Below, piece after piece: positions 62,351 through 64,000 of a DNA stretch of 64,000 bases. The position numbers were made by a program, and so were the translations under genes. Within the stretch, counting starts at the first letter, position 1. Each line of letters starts with the position of its first letter. Under the pieces are notes generated by a model. It was not told where the DNA came from. It searched no databases and saw only the letters and a list, made by a program, of their open reading frames with translations. The stretch comes from Phycisphaerales bacterium (lineage in GTDB: Bacteria > Planctomycetota > Phycisphaerae > Phycisphaerales > SM1A02): positions 1 to 64,000 of the forward strand of contig JAQWMQ010000029.1 in NCBI GenBank assembly GCA_029246705.1. Direction: 5' to 3'.

Positions 62351-64000
62351 GTGGCACGCAGGAAGCGGCAACAATCGGGCGACAGTGAACAAGATGGATC
62401 CAACCAGGACTCATCCGTAGGCAACCGCACTGGCGCGAAATCAACCAACACCACAGGGCGCAGGAAGTCCGATGCGGAATCGACCGGGAGTCGGTCGGGT
62501 TCTCGCGCAACTTCCAGCCGCTCGTCCAAGTCCGCATCCGGAAAGAAGGATGAATCGGCAGACGTGAAGACGGCGAAGAAGAAGACGGCGGCCAAGAAGA
62601 CGACCAAGAAGGTCGCCAAGAAGGTCGCCAAGAAGGTGGCCAAGAAGACCGCCAAGAAGACCACCAAGAAGACCACCAAGAAGACGACCAAGAAGGTTGC
62701 CAAGAAGGCCGCCAAGACCGTCGCAAGCGCCGAGGAGTCCACGACCAAGAAGGTCGCCAGGAAGGTGGTGAAGAAGACGGCGAAGAAGGCCGCCAAGAAG
62801 ACCACCAGGAAGACCGCCGCAAGCGCCGAGGAATCCACGGGAAAGAAGGTCGCCAGGAAGACCACCAAGAAGGTGGCGAAGAAAACCACGTCGAAATCGG
62901 ATGGCGATGCCACCGAAGCCGGCAAGGAATCGACCTCGGACCGCAGGGGCACCCGAAGAGGCTCGAAGAAGAGCTCCCGGAAGCCGGAGAAGGCCGCCGA
63001 ACCGAAGGCCGACACCGAAGACTCCGCCAAGACATCCTCCGATGGCTCATCCGGGGATGAGAAGCCCTCACGGCGTCGATCACGAAACAAGAGCGGCCGG
63101 AACCCCAAACAGGGCCCATCATCCGAGAAGAGCTCCGAGGACGGCGAACGCAGCAACGACAAGCGCTCGCGAGGCAACAAGGGCGGACGCAAGCGGGATG
63201 ACAACAAGGACCGTTCGGGTCGGAGCAGGACCAACGCCTGGGGCAGGACGACCCGCGCCCTTCCGGATGCCACCAACTGCACGGCTCCGGCCAATCGGAT
63301 CATGGTGGTCAACGAGGTTGCCGGCGAGGAATGCCGTGTCGCCATCCTCGACAAGAACCGCCTCGACGAATACTTCGTCGAACGCGCGGCCAGCGCGACG
63401 GTGGTCGGCAACATCTACAAGGCAAGGGTGACGAACATCGAACCGGCCATCCAGGCTGCGTTCGTCGACTTCGGTCTCGGTGAATCCGGTTTTCTCCATG
63501 TCTCGGATCTGCACCCCCGGTACTTCCCGGGTGAGGGCATGGTCGAGCAGGTGGGCAAGAAGATCCCACGCAGGCAGCGACCCCCGATCCAGGATGCCCT
63601 CACCAAGGGGCAGGAGATCCTGGTGCAGGTCCTCAAGCAGGGCATCGGCTCGAAGGGCCCCACGCTCACCAGCTACCTGTCGATTCCAGGCCGACTCATG
63701 GTGATGATGCCGAACATGGACCGCGTCGGGGTCAGTCGAAAGGTCGCCAACGACGAACAGCGACGTTCGATGCGGGAGATCCTCGACACCCTCGACCTGC
63801 CCGATGGATTCGGCTTCATCGTCAGGACCGCCGGTTTCAATGCCTCGAAGGCGGAACTCAAGCGGGATGTCGCCTACCTGAAGCGACTCTGGCAGCAGAT
63901 CGACAAGAGAATCAGCAACACCGGAGCCCCGTGCCTGCTCTACGCCGAAAGCGACCTGCTGATCAGGACGATTCGCGACGTCGTGGATTCGACCGTGTCC
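62351..64000 (+). CDS. rne: RNase E/G with histone-H1-like lysine-rich N-terminal extension (partial)
   Basis: Starts at GTG 62351, with AAGGAG 7 nt upstream, and runs off the window after 550 codons without a stop. Residues 1-75 are Ser/Arg/Gly-rich; about 75-185 are KKTAKK/KKVAKK/KKTTKK repeats like the C-terminal tail of histone H1; about 185-310 are Arg/Ser/Lys-rich and disordered. The RNase E/G core begins near 316 with NRIMVVNEVAGEECRVAILD, then NIYKARVTNIEPAIQAAFVDFG (split S1 domain) and an RNase-H-like segment (GRLMVMMPNMDRVGVSRKV). The catalytic DNase I-like domain lies beyond the window. A basic RNA/DNA-binding extension before the core is unusual. Confidence 0.9.
   Translation, partial: MARRKRQQSGDSEQDGSNQDSSVGNRTGAKSTNTTGRRKSDAESTGSRSGSRATSSRSSKSASGKKDESADVKTAKKKTAAKKTTKKVAKKVAKKVAKKTAKKTTKKTTKKTTKKVAKKAAKTVASAEESTTKKVARKVVKKTAKKAAKKTTRKTAASAEESTGKKVARKTTKKVAKKTTSKSDGDATEAGKESTSDRRGTRRGSKKSSRKPEKAAEPKADTEDSAKTSSDGSSGDEKPSRRRSRNKSGRNPKQGPSSEKSSEDGERSNDKRSRGNKGGRKRDDNKDRSGRSRTNAWGRTTRALPDATNCTAPANRIMVVNEVAGEECRVAILDKNRLDEYFVERAASATVVGNIYKARVTNIEPAIQAAFVDFGLGESGFLHVSDLHPRYFPGEGMVEQVGKKIPRRQRPPIQDALTKGQEILVQVLKQGIGSKGPTLTSYLSIPGRLMVMMPNMDRVGVSRKVANDEQRRSMREILDTLDLPDGFGFIVRTAGFNASKAELKRDVAYLKRLWQQIDKRISNTGAPCLLYAESDLLIRTIRDVVDSTVS

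Noticed and set aside
62059-63414. 451-codon minus-strand ORF with long hydrophobic runs (FLATFLVVFL type)
   Set aside because: It is the antisense image of the AAG/ACC-rich H1-like repeat in the RNase E/G gene. The plus-strand frame has an AAGGAG-GTG start and a canonical RNase core; the minus frame has no family.

Overview
The window is GC-rich bacterial chromosome with dense, mostly housekeeping genes. It most likely comes from a planctomycete of the class Phycisphaerae. This is inferred from very large secreted proteins that end in dockerin-like DINGDGQVDGADLSQLLGGW repeats, a TPR-fused Ser/Thr kinase, many signal-peptide and lipobox proteins of unknown family, and a high-GC codon bias. 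No rRNA, recognisable tRNA, CRISPR array, prophage or insertion sequence was seen.

Layout. 1-950: end of an acetyl-CoA synthetase-like gene and an SDR oxidoreductase. 963-5479 (minus): truncated haemoglobin, YdcZ-like transporter and cobalamin-dependent methionine synthase. 5602-14495 (plus): a secreted S41 protease; a translationally coupled cassette of two LolA/LppX-like secreted proteins plus a NatAB-type ABC exporter; a zinc-ribbon membrane protein; a ClpP-fold protein whose nucleophile appears replaced; and a HIT hydrolase. 14496-14965: non-coding, hairpin-rich. 14966-17329: lipoprotein, MFS transporter, lipoprotein. 17554-19317: ribosomal protein S1 with six S1 domains. 19696-25563: three secreted proteins of unknown function (two are paralogues) and a GT39-like membrane glycosyltransferase. 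25554-32310: MacB-type permease, small protein, sensor histidine kinase, a putative hairpin-led peptide ORF, zinc-ribbon protein, then trmB, an alpha/beta hydrolase and rsfS on the minus strand. 32379-40648: membrane pyrophosphatase, bS21, YacP-like NYN protein, pdxH and dnaE. 40849-48555: small membrane protein, class IV aminotransferase, ABC-F ATPase, an ECF sigma/anti-sigma-like pair, a prepilin-like protein and an EEP-family membrane protein. 48798-57256: dnaK, a sulfotransferase and a ~1,900-residue secreted beta-helix/dockerin protein. 57364-64000: Ser/Thr kinase with TPR-like repeats, PTS enzyme I, and the first 550 codons of an RNase E/G with a long histone-H1-like lysine-rich N-terminal extension.

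Three points stand out. dnaK is preceded by a perfect -24/-12 (sigma-54) promoter motif. RNase E/G carries the H1-like tail. Several genes without a Shine-Dalgarno have a TANNNT hexamer 6-12 nt before the start codon, suggesting leaderless transcripts, while others have clear AGGAG-type sites. All functional calls come from reading motifs in the translated sequence; no database search was run.
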